Source: an uncultured Allorhizobium sp.
GTDB taxonomy: Bacteria; Pseudomonadota; Alphaproteobacteria; Rhizobiales; Rhizobiaceae
NCBI GenBank assembly: GCA_958439205.1
Contig: OY288189.1
Span: 2,247,001 to 2,311,000 of the forward strand
Direction of reading: 5' to 3'
DNA length: 64,000 nt
Both the position numbers and the translations under genes were made by a program. Of this stretch, positions 1-12,253 are shown in pieces; within the stretch, counting starts at the first letter, position 1; every line of letters starts with the position of its first letter. The notes under the pieces were generated by a model. That model was not told the origin of the DNA and ran no database searches. It saw only the letters and a program-made list of their open reading frames with translations.

Positions 1-1
1 A

Positions 2-730
2 CGGCTGATCAGATGGCCAGAGTTCGGGCTGAAACATCGTGCGGCGTTCATCGATGGCCACCGCATGGCGGACCATTTCGACGCTTGCATTGCGATGGGT
101 GAAGGGATGGGTCTTCAGTTGCGGGCCCCACTTTCCGGGTTCGATCACCGAGGCGACGGTGTCGAACAGGCCCAGCAGGTGGATCGGCGGGCGGTCGTTG
201 CGCAGGGTCCGCTCATAGAGGCGCATGCTGTCGAAGGCGGAAGGGGCGTCCCCTGTCGCCTGTTTCTGCGCCCTTTGCTCGTGCTCGGAAATGCCCTTGT
301 ATGTGCGGTAGGCGTAGTCGAGCAGATTGAGGTGGATCTTCTTCGTCAGGCCGAAGGCATGGATGAAGCCGGCGAGAACCCGCGCGGTATAGGCGCCGCG
401 GCTGAAGCCGAAGATGTAGATGCGGTCGCGGTCGGTGTGGCGACCCTCGCTGTCGACGGGCCCCGCATCGTAGTGGTCGACGAGCACGCGGTAGGCTTCC
501 TTGACATTCTCATCGAGTCCCCAGCCCGTGGCCAGGCCCCAGACTTCGGAGGCTCCGCGATGCATCTTTGACCAGGCATTGGCGGCGCCGAAGGTCCCGA
601 CGCCAGGATCGTAATAGACGATCTGCTCCTCAGAGCGCCTGAGGCAACCGAACAGGCGCAGGATGTTGGTGCGGTCTGCGGAAATCTCGTTTGAGGTCCC
701 GTCGAACAGAATGACAATGTTCTTCGACAT
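2..730 (-). CDS. DUF2235 (Tle1-like) alpha/beta hydrolase, partial
   Basis: The protein starts MSKNIVILFDGTSNE and stays open for 243 codons to the left edge of the window, so the C-terminus is missing. The start fits the DUF2235 family (uncharacterised alpha/beta hydrolases related to type VI secretion Tle1 phospholipases). The N-terminal LFDGTSN segment and the nucleophile elbow GFSRG (Ser110) preceding AYTARVLAGFIH are visible. The catalytic Asp and His would lie further on. No signal peptide is present, so I expect a cytoplasmic or secreted-by-machine enzyme. No type VI secretion genes are seen nearby, so an effector role is unsupported here. The family call is firm; the substrate is unknown. 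Confidence 0.85.
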   Translation of the reverse strand, partial: MSKNIVILFDGTSNEISADRTNILRLFGCLRRSEEQIVYYDPGVGTFGAANAWSKMHRGASEVWGLATGWGLDENVKEAYRVLVDHYDAGPVDSEGRHTDRDRIYIFGFSRGAYTARVLAGFIHAFGLTKKIHLNLLDYAYRTYKGISEHEQRAQKQATGDAPSAFDSMRLYERTLRNDRPPIHLLGLFDTVASVIEPGKWGPQLKTHPFTHRNASVEMVRHAVAIDERRTMFQPELWPSDQP

Positions 731-953
731 TTCATTTCTCCCCTTGCGCCTGTGATCGTGCGACGGGTCATTTTGGTTGCATTTGTAAAATTGCGCAACT
801 TGATTTGGCGAGGCTGCGGGCGGGGTTCTGACGTCGGAGTTTTGGGACGAAGTCCTTGATCTCGCTTGCCAGCTGGCAGCTTTTTCGCAGTCCTGGCTTG
901 TAAAGCCGGGGGAGCTCACGTTTAACAGGCGCACGGCGCGCCTCAACAGGTCA

Positions 954-1844
954 GTGCCGGGCATGGCGTGGAGGAGACCCTCGTTGCAATCGACATTCGT
1001 TCTGACCGCGGTGGCGATGCTCGCCTTTGCCGCCAACTCGTTGCTTGCGCGCGAGGCGCTGGGCACCGTGTCGATCGAGGCGGTCGGGTATACGGCGGTC
1101 AGGATCGTCTCCGGCGCCATTGTGCTTTACGCTCTGATGCGGCGTGGCGGAACTGCGTCACGCCCGGACGGGCAGGCTGCGTTGCCCGGCGACTGGTGGG
1201 CAGCGGCCGCACTCTTTGTCTATGCCATCGCGTTTTCGGCCGCCTATCTTTCGCTGGGTGCCGGGACGGGCGCGCTTATCTTGTTCTCGTCCGTTCAGGC
1301 CAGCATGCTGGCCTTTGGCCTGCTGCGTGGGGACCGGCCCAGTATCCGCGAAGCAATCGGTTTCGCAGTTGCTTTTGCGGCCTTCGTCTACCTGATCCTG
1401 CCGGGCGTCGGGCGTCCTGATCTCGGGGGGAGCCTGCTGATGATTGCATCGGGCATTGCCTGGGCGGTCTATACCCTGCGCGGGCGTGGTTCCCGGGATC
1501 CGGTCGGCGAGACTGCCGGTAACTTCGTGCGAGCCTCGGCATTCTGTCTACCGCTCGCGGTTTTTGCTGTCCTCTACGAGACCACGACGATGACAGGGCT
1601 AGTGCTTGCGCTTGGGTCTGGCATCATCGCGTCCGGCCTCGGATACTCCATCTGGTACCGGGCGCTGCGGGGTCTGACGACATTCCGGGCAGCGCTGATC
1701 CAGCTTTCGGTGCCGGTCATCGCCTCGCTCGGCGCGATCCTATTTCTCGATGAGCGGCTGACGCTGCATTTCGTGGTCGCCGGGACCTTCGTCATCGGCG
1801 GCATCGCCTTTGCCATTCTCGCAAAGCAGCAGCGTCAGGCCTGA
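954..1844 (+). CDS. EamA/DMT-family drug/metabolite exporter
   Basis: A 296-residue, very hydrophobic protein with about ten membrane helices arranged as two EamA repeats (first near residues 10-148, second near 155-292), the normal size for the drug/metabolite transporter superfamily. The second repeat carries the family's typical YSIWYRALRGL and PVIASLGAILFLDERLT segments. It acts in the inner membrane as a probable exporter of a metabolite or amino acid; the substrate cannot be read from sequence. The start is GTG at 954 or ATG at 963, three codons later; neither has a strong ribosome site. It stands alone, convergent with the ArsR-AHSA1 operon. Confidence 0.85.
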   Translation: MPGMAWRRPSLQSTFVLTAVAMLAFAANSLLAREALGTVSIEAVGYTAVRIVSGAIVLYALMRRGGTASRPDGQAALPGDWWAAAALFVYAIAFSAAYLSLGAGTGALILFSSVQASMLAFGLLRGDRPSIREAIGFAVAFAAFVYLILPGVGRPDLGGSLLMIASGIAWAVYTLRGRGSRDPVGETAGNFVRASAFCLPLAVFAVLYETTTMTGLVLALGSGIIASGLGYSIWYRALRGLTTFRAALIQLSVPVIASLGAILFLDERLTLHFVVAGTFVIGGIAFAILAKQQRQA

Positions 1845-1867
1845 AACCAGTCTGCCGAGAGGGCGAC

Positions 1868-2337
1868 TCAGCTTGAGGCTCTGATATCCCGGGCGTAGGC
1901 GTCGAGGCGGGCCAGCGTCTGTTTGCCACCCTCGACCGCTCCGAGTTTCAGTGTCGCGTCGCGCGCTTCAGGCGTGGCGAAGATCAGGGTGAGGGTGACG
2001 CGGGTCTGGTCGCCTTCAGGTTCGAACGTTATCACGCCGTGGAAATGCGCGGCCTCGCCCATCTCGCCACCGTGTTCATAGGCAATGCGTGTGGGTGCCG
2101 TGATCTCCTGATAGCGGATCCAGTTCGGCCAGTCCTTACCGTCGGGACCATGCATGGTGTAGCGCCACAGCCCGCCGATGGAGAATTCCATCTCGTGCGT
2201 CTCGTTGCGGAAGCCGTCCGGCCCCCACCAGGCATCGAGATGGCGCGCGTCGGTGAACATCTCGAAGACGAGATCGATCGGCGCCCCGACCAGTCGCTCG
2301 ACCTAAGAATACGGGCAGGATCCAGTTCCGTAGCCAT
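1868..2337 (-). pseudogene. AHSA1/SRPBCC-family protein, frameshifted near 2305
   Basis: Reading from ATG at 2337 gives MATELDPARIL and then leaves the family frame. One frame over, the sequence continues as VERLVGAPIDLVFEMFTDARHLDAWWGPDGF and on to a normal AHSA1 C-terminus. The two halves are the two ends of one protein of about 156 residues, so one base is missing around 2303-2308. The in-frame remainder could only start at the internal ATG at 2260 (130 aa) and would lack the first beta strand. AHSA1 proteins form a hydrophobic SRPBCC cup. The intact start would overlap the upstream gene's stop (TGAGATG), so it is the third gene of an ArsR operon. It is either a true pseudogene or a sequence error. 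Confidence 0.8.
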
Positions 2338-2338
2338 C

Positions 2339-2779
2339 TCAGCCTTCCGCTTCCAGAAGCACCTGTTCGAGGCGCTCGAAATTCTGCTCGTTTGCTGCGT
2401 GGATGAACTTTTGCAGTTCCCGGTTCTCATCCGTCGGTTCGAACAGCATGCGCCATGTGAGGCGCGTGCCTTGTTCGGCTTCCTCGAATGTCATCTCCAG
2501 CATGAAGACATGCATCGGTTCATGGTGGTGGGCGACGAGCCGTCTTGCGGGTTCGATCTCGTGAAAGGTCCAGCGGTTGGCAAAATCGGTGCCGTCGGAG
2601 GAGGTCATCGTCACGCGCCAGTCACCGCCGACGCGGAAATCGAATTCGTCGATGCGATTGGTGAAGCCATGCGGTCCCCACCAGATCGCCAAGGTCTTGG
2701 GATCGGCGACAGCCTTGAACACGGCGGTGGGTTCTGCGGGCAGCAGGCGCTCGTTCACGATTTCCAGCTTTTCGGTCAT
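2339..2779 (-). CDS. AHSA1/SRPBCC domain protein
   Basis: A 146-residue single-domain SRPBCC (START-like, AHA1 C-terminal-like) protein. The family hallmarks are present: ADPKTLAIWWGPHGFTN after the first helix, the GGDWRVTMTSSDGTDF strand pair, and a long C-terminal helix with NFERLEQVL. Members form a hydrophobic cavity, and in bacteria they are commonly paired with an ArsR regulator; ligands are rarely known. Its ATG overlaps the end of the upstream ArsR gene by four bases (ATGA), so the two are translationally coupled. The next AHSA1 copy follows immediately. The ligand and function are unknown. Confidence 0.88.
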   Translation of the reverse strand: MTEKLEIVNERLLPAEPTAVFKAVADPKTLAIWWGPHGFTNRIDEFDFRVGGDWRVTMTSSDGTDFANRWTFHEIEPARRLVAHHHEPMHVFMLEMTFEEAEQGTRLTWRMLFEPTDENRELQKFIHAANEQNFERLEQVLLEAEG

Positions 2780-3129
2780 GTCTCGTCTTCCTTCACGTCT
2801 TCGCGTTCTTTCTGGATCGCCGCCAGATACTCTTCCAGGCGATCGAACCGCTGCTCCCAGAGCTTGCGGTAGTCGCCCAGCCAGCCATCGACGGCCTTCA
2901 AAGGTTCAGGTTCAAGCCGGCAGGGGCGCCATTGGGCGCTGCGGCCGCGCGAAATCAGCTTCGCTCGCTCCAGCACCTTCAAATGCTTGGAGACGGCCGG
3001 CAGGCTCATGGCAAAAGGCTCCGCCAACTCGTTCACCGTTGCCTCACCGGTCGACAGGCGCGCAAGGATGGCGCGTCGCGTCGGGTCCGCCAGGGCGGCC
3101 AATGTCAGGGACAGGGGATCACTGCTCAT
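2776..3129 (-). CDS. ArsR-family transcriptional regulator
   Basis: A 117-residue winged helix-turn-helix protein. The N-terminal LADPTRRAILARLSTGEATVNELAEPF and the recognition region MSLPAVSKHLKVLERAKLISRGR are classic ArsR/SmtB. The metal-binding cysteines of metal sensors are absent, so it belongs to the metal-independent group that is usually coupled to SRPBCC proteins. It is first in an operon with two AHSA1 genes, overlapping the next by 4 bp. A 24-bp palindrome sits at 3136-3159, just upstream of its start, and is a likely autoregulatory operator. Confidence 0.92.
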   Translation of the reverse strand: MSSDPLSLTLAALADPTRRAILARLSTGEATVNELAEPFAMSLPAVSKHLKVLERAKLISRGRSAQWRPCRLEPEPLKAVDGWLGDYRKLWEQRFDRLEEYLAAIQKEREDVKEDET

Positions 3130-3135
3130 GATTAG

Positions 3136-3159
3136 CCATCGGGTTAATTAACTTAATGG
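3136..3159. promoter_or_regulatory. Candidate ArsR operator palindrome
   Basis: CCAT-cgg-GTTAATTAAC-tta-ATGG reads as a dyad centred at 3147/3148: both the inner 10 bp and the outer 4 bp match perfectly, with three unmatched bases per arm. It begins 6 bp upstream of the ArsR start codon at 3129, the normal place for an autorepressor site. That ArsR binds it is inference. Confidence 0.6.
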
Positions 3160-3257
3160 TTTATTACTGCGGCCGGCCCAAGGCGTCAAGCTCTGGTGGA
3201 GATGAGCGTGGGGTCGCGTGGTCGATCACTGATGCCGGCGGGCCAGGGGGCCTACGA

Positions 3258-3446
3258 TCAGCCGAACAATTCGAGAAGTGCCGAGATGACCGTGGCACCG
3301 CCGATCGGGGCGACGAACAACAGGAAGATGTTGAAGCCGACGATCACCATCAGCGTCTTCTGCTGGCGCGGTGTCAGAGAAGGGCTGCGGTCCGGTTCTG
3401 CCGGCGGGTCCGGTGGCGGCGTGTAGTTGTTGAGGTCGAGAAACAT
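3258..3446 (-). CDS. Small single-span membrane protein
   Basis: A 62-residue protein with a proline-rich cytoplasmic start (NNYTPPPDPPAEPD), a basic stretch TPRQQ, then one hydrophobic segment (about residues 31-60, MVIVGFNIFLLFVAPIGGATVISALLELF). The compositional layout and the clean end argue for a real gene even though it is short. A weak AGG ribosome-site core lies about 10 bases upstream. I do not recognise a function. It lies alone between the ArsR operon and carB. Confidence 0.6.
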   Translation of the reverse strand: MFLDLNNYTPPPDPPAEPDRSPSLTPRQQKTLMVIVGFNIFLLFVAPIGGATVISALLELFG

Positions 3447-3570
3447 GGCGGTGGACCTGTCTCGTCTGCCGGTCAGGAGGAGCGATCACTTTTACATAGG
3501 CGGCGGAGATGGATTTCCAGCCGGGGCGATCAGGACTTTAGCCGTGGCCTCAATGCACATTGCCTACAAA

Positions 3571-3600
3571 CAAAAATCGCCGCATCCGAGGATGCGGCGA
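3571..3600 (-). terminator. Rho-independent terminator of carB
   Basis: A perfect 10-bp stem TCGCCGCATC / GATGCGGCGA with a CGAG tetraloop occupies 3577-3600. On the minus strand it is followed by a five-T run (3572-3576). It lies 58 bp past the carB stop codon. Confidence 0.85.
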
Positions 3601-3657
3601 AAATGTCATATCAGCGCTTGCCTGGGCCATCCTTGGAGCCGCCGAGACGCTGACGCC

Positions 3658-7140
<3,483 letters not shown>

Positions 7141-7160
7141 GGATCTATCCGTTCTTTGAC

Positions 7161-7208
7161 CTGCGCGAAAAACCGGCCTGGGTGAGGGAGGTCACCGGCC
7201 GGGCGCAG
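7161..7208 (-). other. Bulged inverted repeat in the carB 5' leader
   Basis: Two nested stems, CTGCGC (7161-7166)/GCGCAG (7203-7208) and CCGGCC (7173-7178)/GGCCGG (7197-7202), are separated by an A-rich bulge. They lie 21-68 bp upstream of the carB start codon and would fold in its mRNA leader. It could be a regulatory hairpin, but there is no U-tract and no direct evidence. Confidence 0.35.
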
Positions 7209-7389
7209 AGAGATGGTCTTTTCAGGCTAGAAGCGGCTTATAGGGAAATGTTGGCCGGGAAGGAACCCCATATTTGCAGCCTCCGACAGGAAAGTTGGGG
7301 AGGGACTTTGGCGCTATCCTGGGGTGGCCGTCATACGCGCTTCGTGCAGGACGATTACCGCAAGCGGATCAGACCCGAAGGAACTGCTC

Positions 7390-8109
7390 ATGACCATTCC
7401 GGAACTCCCCGACCATCTTCATTTCTCCTCCCGCAGCCTCAATCCCGGGCCAATCCCGCATCATGGGATCCGCTACGATAGCTCCGGCAGGTTTTTGACC
7501 GAGCGCGGCAATACCGTGGTGTGCCATCTGGTCGAGGGTTCGGAGCCTGCTGCCGCGATTCTCGAGGCTCGGACGCGATACACGACGATGCCGGGTGCCG
7601 ACAAACTCGCCTTCACGGCGCCGGCCAGCCTGCATATGACGCTCTTTCAGGGGATTATCGAGACGCGACGGGCGCTGCCATACTGGCCAGGCGATGTGCC
7701 GGCCGAGACGCCGGTCGACGACATGACGGGCATCTTCATGGACCGTCTGGCGCATTTCCGTGCCGGTCAAGCCTTTGCCGTCGAGGTGAAACACGCGACG
7801 CCGCTCGGGCTTGTTGTTGATGGGGTGACCGACGGCGATCGAGCCGTCCTCAGGGATTGGCGCAACCGGCTGGCGGATCTCCTCGGCTACCGGCATCCGG
7901 ACCACGAGACCTATGCCTTCCACATCACCTTTGCGTACATGATCGAGCGTTTCGACGATGAGACGCTGGAGACCTGGATCCCGTTTCTGCAGGAGGTTGC
8001 CACGGACATTCGCCGCCGCGCTCCGGTGATCGAACTGCGGGCGCCGGCCTTCTGCGCCTTCGACGACATGAACCATTTCGAAGAGCTTCTGGTCTTTGAG
8101 CCGGCTTGA
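7390..8109 (+). CDS. DUF1868 protein, 2H phosphoesterase/ligase-like
   Basis: A 239-residue cytoplasmic protein. Two HxT motifs, SLHMTLFQG and YAFHITFAY, are the paired histidines of the 2H phosphoesterase (2'-5' RNA ligase-like) fold, and the remainder fits the DUF1868 group of that fold. The substrate is not known; relatives act on 2'-5' or cyclic phosphodiesters. I chose ATG at 7390 because GAAGGA lies 6-11 bases upstream, whereas an upstream in-frame GTG at 7324 has no ribosome site. It is convergent with the chemoreceptor gene and shares a bidirectional terminator with it. Confidence 0.82.
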   Translation: MTIPELPDHLHFSSRSLNPGPIPHHGIRYDSSGRFLTERGNTVVCHLVEGSEPAAAILEARTRYTTMPGADKLAFTAPASLHMTLFQGIIETRRALPYWPGDVPAETPVDDMTGIFMDRLAHFRAGQAFAVEVKHATPLGLVVDGVTDGDRAVLRDWRNRLADLLGYRHPDHETYAFHITFAYMIERFDDETLETWIPFLQEVATDIRRRAPVIELRAPAFCAFDDMNHFEELLVFEPA

Positions 8110-8124
8110 GGCCGTCGCCAACGA

Positions 8125-8152
8125 AAAATGGCGGGCCGAGGCCCGCCATTTT
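8125..8152. terminator. Bidirectional terminator between convergent genes
   Basis: AAAATGGCGGGCC at 8125-8137 and its exact complement at 8140-8152 form a 12-13 bp stem with A/T tails on both sides, serving both the DUF1868 gene and the chemoreceptor gene. Confidence 0.85.
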
Positions 8153-8175
8153 AGACATGCGTCTTTGAGACGATC

Positions 8176-10554
8176 TCAGAATTCTTCCCACTCCGCGCCG
8201 CTCGGGGCGGGCTTGGCGCCCATGGCCGAGGCGATCTTGCCGGCAAGGGCGCGGGCCGGGGAGGCGACCGGCCGCGCCGTTTCGGCAACCGTTGCAGGAC
8301 GAGACGGGGCGACCGGACGGGCTGCCGTTTGTGTCGGAGCGGTGAAGCTGCGAGCGGCAGGTGCCGATGATGCCTGCTGCCGCGGGCCGGAGCCGAGATT
8401 GAACTGGGCAAGGCGGGCCGAGAGCGACTGCACTTCCTCGACCAGCGTATGGGAGGCCGCATTGGTCTCCTCGACCATGGCGGCGTTCTTCTGGGTGCCC
8501 TGGTCCATGATGTTTACGGCGGCATTGATCTCGTGGAGGCCTGTCGACTGTTCGCGGGCGGCATCGACGATCGCATGAACGTTGGTGTTGATCTGCTGCA
8601 CTTCGGCGACGATGGCCGAGAGGGCCTCTCCCGTCTCGTCGACGAGCGACACGCCGTGCTTGACCTGTTCGCCCGAGGCGGTGATCAGGGCCTTGATTTC
8701 CTTCGCGGCATTGGCCGAACGCTGGGCCAATTCGCGGACTTCCTGGGCGACGACGGCAAATCCCTTGCCGGCCTCGCCAGCGCGGGCAGCTTCAACGCCG
8801 GCATTCAGCGCCAGAAGGTTCGTCTGGAAGGCGATTTCATCGATCACGCCGATGATGTTGGAGATCGACTGCGAGGACTGTTCGATCGCGCTCATGGCAT
8901 CGATTGCCGAACGGACCACTTCGCCTGAACGTTCAGCACTTTCCTTGGTGCGGCTGACCTGCTGGCCAGCCTCTTCCGCGCGCTGGGTCGATTCCTTGAC
9001 CGAGCGGGTGATCTGGGAGAGGGCCGCCGAGGTCTGCTCGACGGAGGCTGCCTGCTGTTCGGTGCGGCGGGCGAGATCGTCGGCGGCCGAGCGGATCTCG
9101 TTCGAGCCGTTCTCGATGGTGGTGGCGTTGTCGCGGAAGGAGATCATCGCGGCGCGCAGCTTCTCGATCGAGTCGTTGAAGTTGCCGCGAATTTCGTCGA
9201 GTGCCGGAGAGAAGGGCTTTTCGAGGCGCACGGTCATGTCGCCGTCCGACAGGCGAGCGAGGCCGGAGCGCAGTTCGTCGACGACGAAGCGGATCTCTTC
9301 CTCACGCGCCTTATGGCCCTTGGAGCGTTCGACGCGTTCGACTTCTTCCTGCTCGTACCGGGCTTCGGCCGCCTTTTCGAGCTCGACCTTCTTGCGGTTG
9401 CTTTCCAGAAGCACGGCCAGCGAACGCGAGAGGTCGCCCAGTTCGTCGGCGCGGTCCTTGTCCGTCAGTTCGACGTCGAGGCGGCCGGCTGCGATATCGG
9501 TCGTCTGGCCGATGACGCGGTTGATGCGACCGATAAAGCGGCGGGCGAGCAGCCAGCCGACGACGATCAGGATCAGGGTTGCACCGGCGATGACGAGGGC
9601 CGAGGTCCAGACGTTCTCAGAGACCGCGCCGAGAACGGTTGCGCTCGGTACGGCAACGACGACGTTCCAGACGGCGCCCGGGAAGGGCTCGATCGGCACC
9701 GCGATTGCCATGCGCTCCACACCGTCCTTGTCGACCATGGTGCCAACAGATCCTGGCGACTTCAGCAGGCTTTCCCATGCGGTGGCGTCAAGCCCGCTAT
9801 CCTTCAGCGCCTTGCCCATGGCCGCCTTGTCCGGATGGCTGACGAAGGCGTTGGCAGAGGACAGGAGCGCGACATAGCCGTCGCCCAGCGGGCGTTTGGC
9901 GGCGAGATCGGCGGCTGTCTTGTCGAGGTCGATATCGGCGCCGACATAGCCGAGGGCCTTGCCGTTTTCCATCACCGGGATGGAGATGGTGGTCATCAGG
10001 ACGTCTTTGCCGTCCACGGGATAGACATAGGGCTCGAGAAGAACCGTTTTCTCGGTCTTGACCGGCAGTTGATAATAGTCGCCCGTTCCGGGCTTGTCGT
10101 AGTCAACAAGCACATCCGTCTTGATGGTCCCACCCGCGCGATAGATGTAGGGCACGAAGCGGCCCGTCTGATCGTGAGCGGGTTTGCCGACGAAGTCTGC
10201 ATCCTTGCCGTCGAAGGCATTCGGTTCCCAGCCCGTCGAGAGGCCGATGGCGCCCGGAAAGCCTTCGAGCGTCTTCGTCAGAACGGCCATTACGACGTCG
10301 CGGTCGGCAATTCCCTTCTCTCGCAGCGCGGAGACGGAATAGTCGAGGCCAGCCACCATTTCGTGGGCGACGCTCAGGGTTCGATTGACCTCAGCTGCCG
10401 CATCGGATGCGGCCGTCTGCATCTTGTCGATGCCGGCCCCCCGGATCGTCCCGTAGCTCAGCCCGACCAGGGTCGCCGCGACGCCGATCGTGGTGACGAC
10501 GCCCAATCCGACGGTCGAGAAGATGTTCCGGCTGGTGGCGGATTTAAATAACAT
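8176..10554 (-). CDS. Methyl-accepting chemotaxis protein (dCache)
   Basis: A 792-residue membrane chemoreceptor. TM1 lies at about 12-34, followed by a periplasmic dCache sensor (about 45-300, with [17 protein letters not shown]), TM2 (about 310-332), HAMP (about 333-390), and a long cytoplasmic methyl-accepting domain whose hairpin tip reads [21 protein letters not shown]. An Ala/Pro-rich linker (about 735-775) leads to the C-terminal EWEEF. This fits the xWxxF pentapeptide that docks CheR/CheB, so the receptor probably recruits its own methylation enzymes. ATG at 10554 is preceded by GAGGGA at good spacing; the upstream ATG at 10569 is not. The ligand is unknown; dCache domains often bind amino acids. 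Confidence 0.95.
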   Translation of the reverse strand: MLFKSATSRNIFSTVGLGVVTTIGVAATLVGLSYGTIRGAGIDKMQTAASDAAAEVNRTLSVAHEMVAGLDYSVSALREKGIADRDVVMAVLTKTLEGFPGAIGLSTGWEPNAFDGKDADFVGKPAHDQTGRFVPYIYRAGGTIKTDVLVDYDKPGTGDYYQLPVKTEKTVLLEPYVYPVDGKDVLMTTISIPVMENGKALGYVGADIDLDKTAADLAAKRPLGDGYVALLSSANAFVSHPDKAAMGKALKDSGLDATAWESLLKSPGSVGTMVDKDGVERMAIAVPIEPFPGAVWNVVVAVPSATVLGAVSENVWTSALVIAGATLILIVVGWLLARRFIGRINRVIGQTTDIAAGRLDVELTDKDRADELGDLSRSLAVLLESNRKKVELEKAAEARYEQEEVERVERSKGHKAREEEIRFVVDELRSGLARLSDGDMTVRLEKPFSPALDEIRGNFNDSIEKLRAAMISFRDNATTIENGSNEIRSAADDLARRTEQQAASVEQTSAALSQITRSVKESTQRAEEAGQQVSRTKESAERSGEVVRSAIDAMSAIEQSSQSISNIIGVIDEIAFQTNLLALNAGVEAARAGEAGKGFAVVAQEVRELAQRSANAAKEIKALITASGEQVKHGVSLVDETGEALSAIVAEVQQINTNVHAIVDAAREQSTGLHEINAAVNIMDQGTQKNAAMVEETNAASHTLVEEVQSLSARLAQFNLGSGPRQQASSAPAARSFTAPTQTAARPVAPSRPATVAETARPVASPARALAGKIASAMGAKPAPSGAEWEEF

Positions 10555-10763
10555 GGGCCGTTCCCTCATGAGCCTATGACTGCAAGGCAGCGGACAACCG
10601 CCGCCGCGCCGGATTTGCGCCGGCCTTTGAGGGTGACTTTAGCTGCCCATGGTTAAGTAGATATTTATATTCGACGAAGCCGTTATGCTCTGCGCTGCTT
10701 GATTGGCAGACCGATTGACCGGAAGGTGACCGGGAGTTGGCGAGTCGATCTGGGGGAGTGCCG

Positions 10764-12248
10764 ATGTTCACGGAGTATGCGGATCATGACGGTTTGGGGC
10801 TGGCCGACCTGATCCGGCGCGGACAGGTCTCTGCCTCGGAGGTCCTGGAGGCGGCGATCGCGCGGATCGAGGCGGTCAATCCGCAGCTCAACGCCGTCGT
10901 TCGTCCGCTGTTCGAGCGGGCGCGCCAGAAAGTGGCGTCCGGCGTGCCGGAGGTTGCTTTTTCTGGCGTGCCGTTCCTGGTCAAGGATTTGCTGGCACAG
11001 ATCGATGGTGTGCCGACGGGCAACGGCAACCGGCTTTGGGCGGCGCGGGTGGCAAGCGGCAGTAGCGAGCTCGTCGAGCGATGGGAGCGGTCCGGCCTTG
11101 TGATTGCCGGGCGCACCAATACGCCGGAATTCGGCCTCACACCCTATACCGAACCCGGCGCCAATGGAGCGACGCGTAATCCCTGGGATCTGACCCGGAC
11201 ACCCGGCGGCTCATCCGGCGGGTCCGGCGCTGCGGTCGCCGCCGGCATGGTGCCGATAGCATCCGGTGGCGATGGGGGCGGGTCGATCCGCATTCCGGCC
11301 TCGGCCTGCGGCGTCTTCGGGATGAAGCCGACGCGCGGGCGGACACCGGCTGGTCCCTTTATCGGCGAGGCGTGGTCGGGCTTTGCGGTCGAACATGTGC
11401 TTACACGATCGGTGCGCGACAGCGCGGCCGTGCTCGATGTGACACACGGACCGGATCGCGGCTCGCCGCATCCGCTGCCGGTGCAGGAGGGCACGTTCCT
11501 GGCCGCGTCGCAGCGCCAGCCGGGGAAGCTGAAGATTGCCGTGTCGCGGGAACCGATGCTCGGGAAGGCGGTGGCGCCGGAGGTGATCTCCGCCTTCGAC
11601 GACACGGTGAAGCTGCTCGTCGATCTCGGCCACGAGGTGATCGAGGCTGCGCCGCCCGTCGAGCGGGAGGCCTTCTCCATGGCGTTCCTGACGGCGCTTG
11701 CCGGGGAACTGCGCGCCGATATCGAATTCACGGCGAAGAGTTTCGGGGTGAAGATCCGTCCTGGCGACTACGATGCTTCCTCCTTCGGCATGGGCCTTCT
11801 GGGTGAAGGTTTCACGGCGTCCGACCTTATCACGGCCCATCGCTACCTCACGCTCTCGGCGCGCTCGATCCTCGGCTTTTTCGAGGATGTCGACGTCCTG
11901 ATGACGCCGGTTCTGTCGACGCTACCGGTGAAGATCGGCGCGCTGCAGCCGAGTGCCATCGAGAAGAAGCTGCTGACGGTGCTCGGTTATGTCGGTGGTG
12001 GGCGGCTCTTGAAGAAACTCGGGATTGCCGAGCAGTTGGCAGCCCAGACATTCGAATTCATTCCGTGGACGCCGGTCTTCAACGTCACCGGCCAGCCGGC
12101 CATGTCGGTGCCGATAGGGTGGTCGCCCGAGGGCCTGCCGATCGGCATGCAGTTCGTCGGCCGCTTTGCCGATGAGAACACGCTTTTCTCGCTGGCAGGT
12201 CAGTTGGAGCAGGCGCGGCCGTGGAAGGACAAGCGCCCGCGGCTTTGA
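10764..12248 (+). CDS. Amidase signature family amidase
   Basis: A 494-residue amidase. The Ser-cisSer-Lys triad is visible: Lys in FLVKDLLAQ, the glycine/serine-rich [17 protein letters not shown] with the cis-Ser, and the nucleophile Ser in [13 protein letters not shown]. It should hydrolyse a small amide to acid plus ammonia in the cytoplasm; the specific substrate is not readable. ATG at 10764 follows GGGGGAG at ideal spacing. It is convergent with the alcohol dehydrogenase gene, with only 5 bp between the ends. Confidence 0.93.
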   Translation: MFTEYADHDGLGLADLIRRGQVSASEVLEAAIARIEAVNPQLNAVVRPLFERARQKVASGVPEVAFSGVPFLVKDLLAQIDGVPTGNGNRLWAARVASGSSELVERWERSGLVIAGRTNTPEFGLTPYTEPGANGATRNPWDLTRTPGGSSGGSGAAVAAGMVPIASGGDGGGSIRIPASACGVFGMKPTRGRTPAGPFIGEAWSGFAVEHVLTRSVRDSAAVLDVTHGPDRGSPHPLPVQEGTFLAASQRQPGKLKIAVSREPMLGKAVAPEVISAFDDTVKLLVDLGHEVIEAAPPVEREAFSMAFLTALAGELRADIEFTAKSFGVKIRPGDYDASSFGMGLLGEGFTASDLITAHRYLTLSARSILGFFEDVDVLMTPVLSTLPVKIGALQPSAIEKKLLTVLGYVGGGRLLKKLGIAEQLAAQTFEFIPWTPVFNVTGQPAMSVPIGWSPEGLPIGMQFVGRFADENTLFSLAGQLEQARPWKDKRPRL

Positions 12249-12253
12249 CGGGG

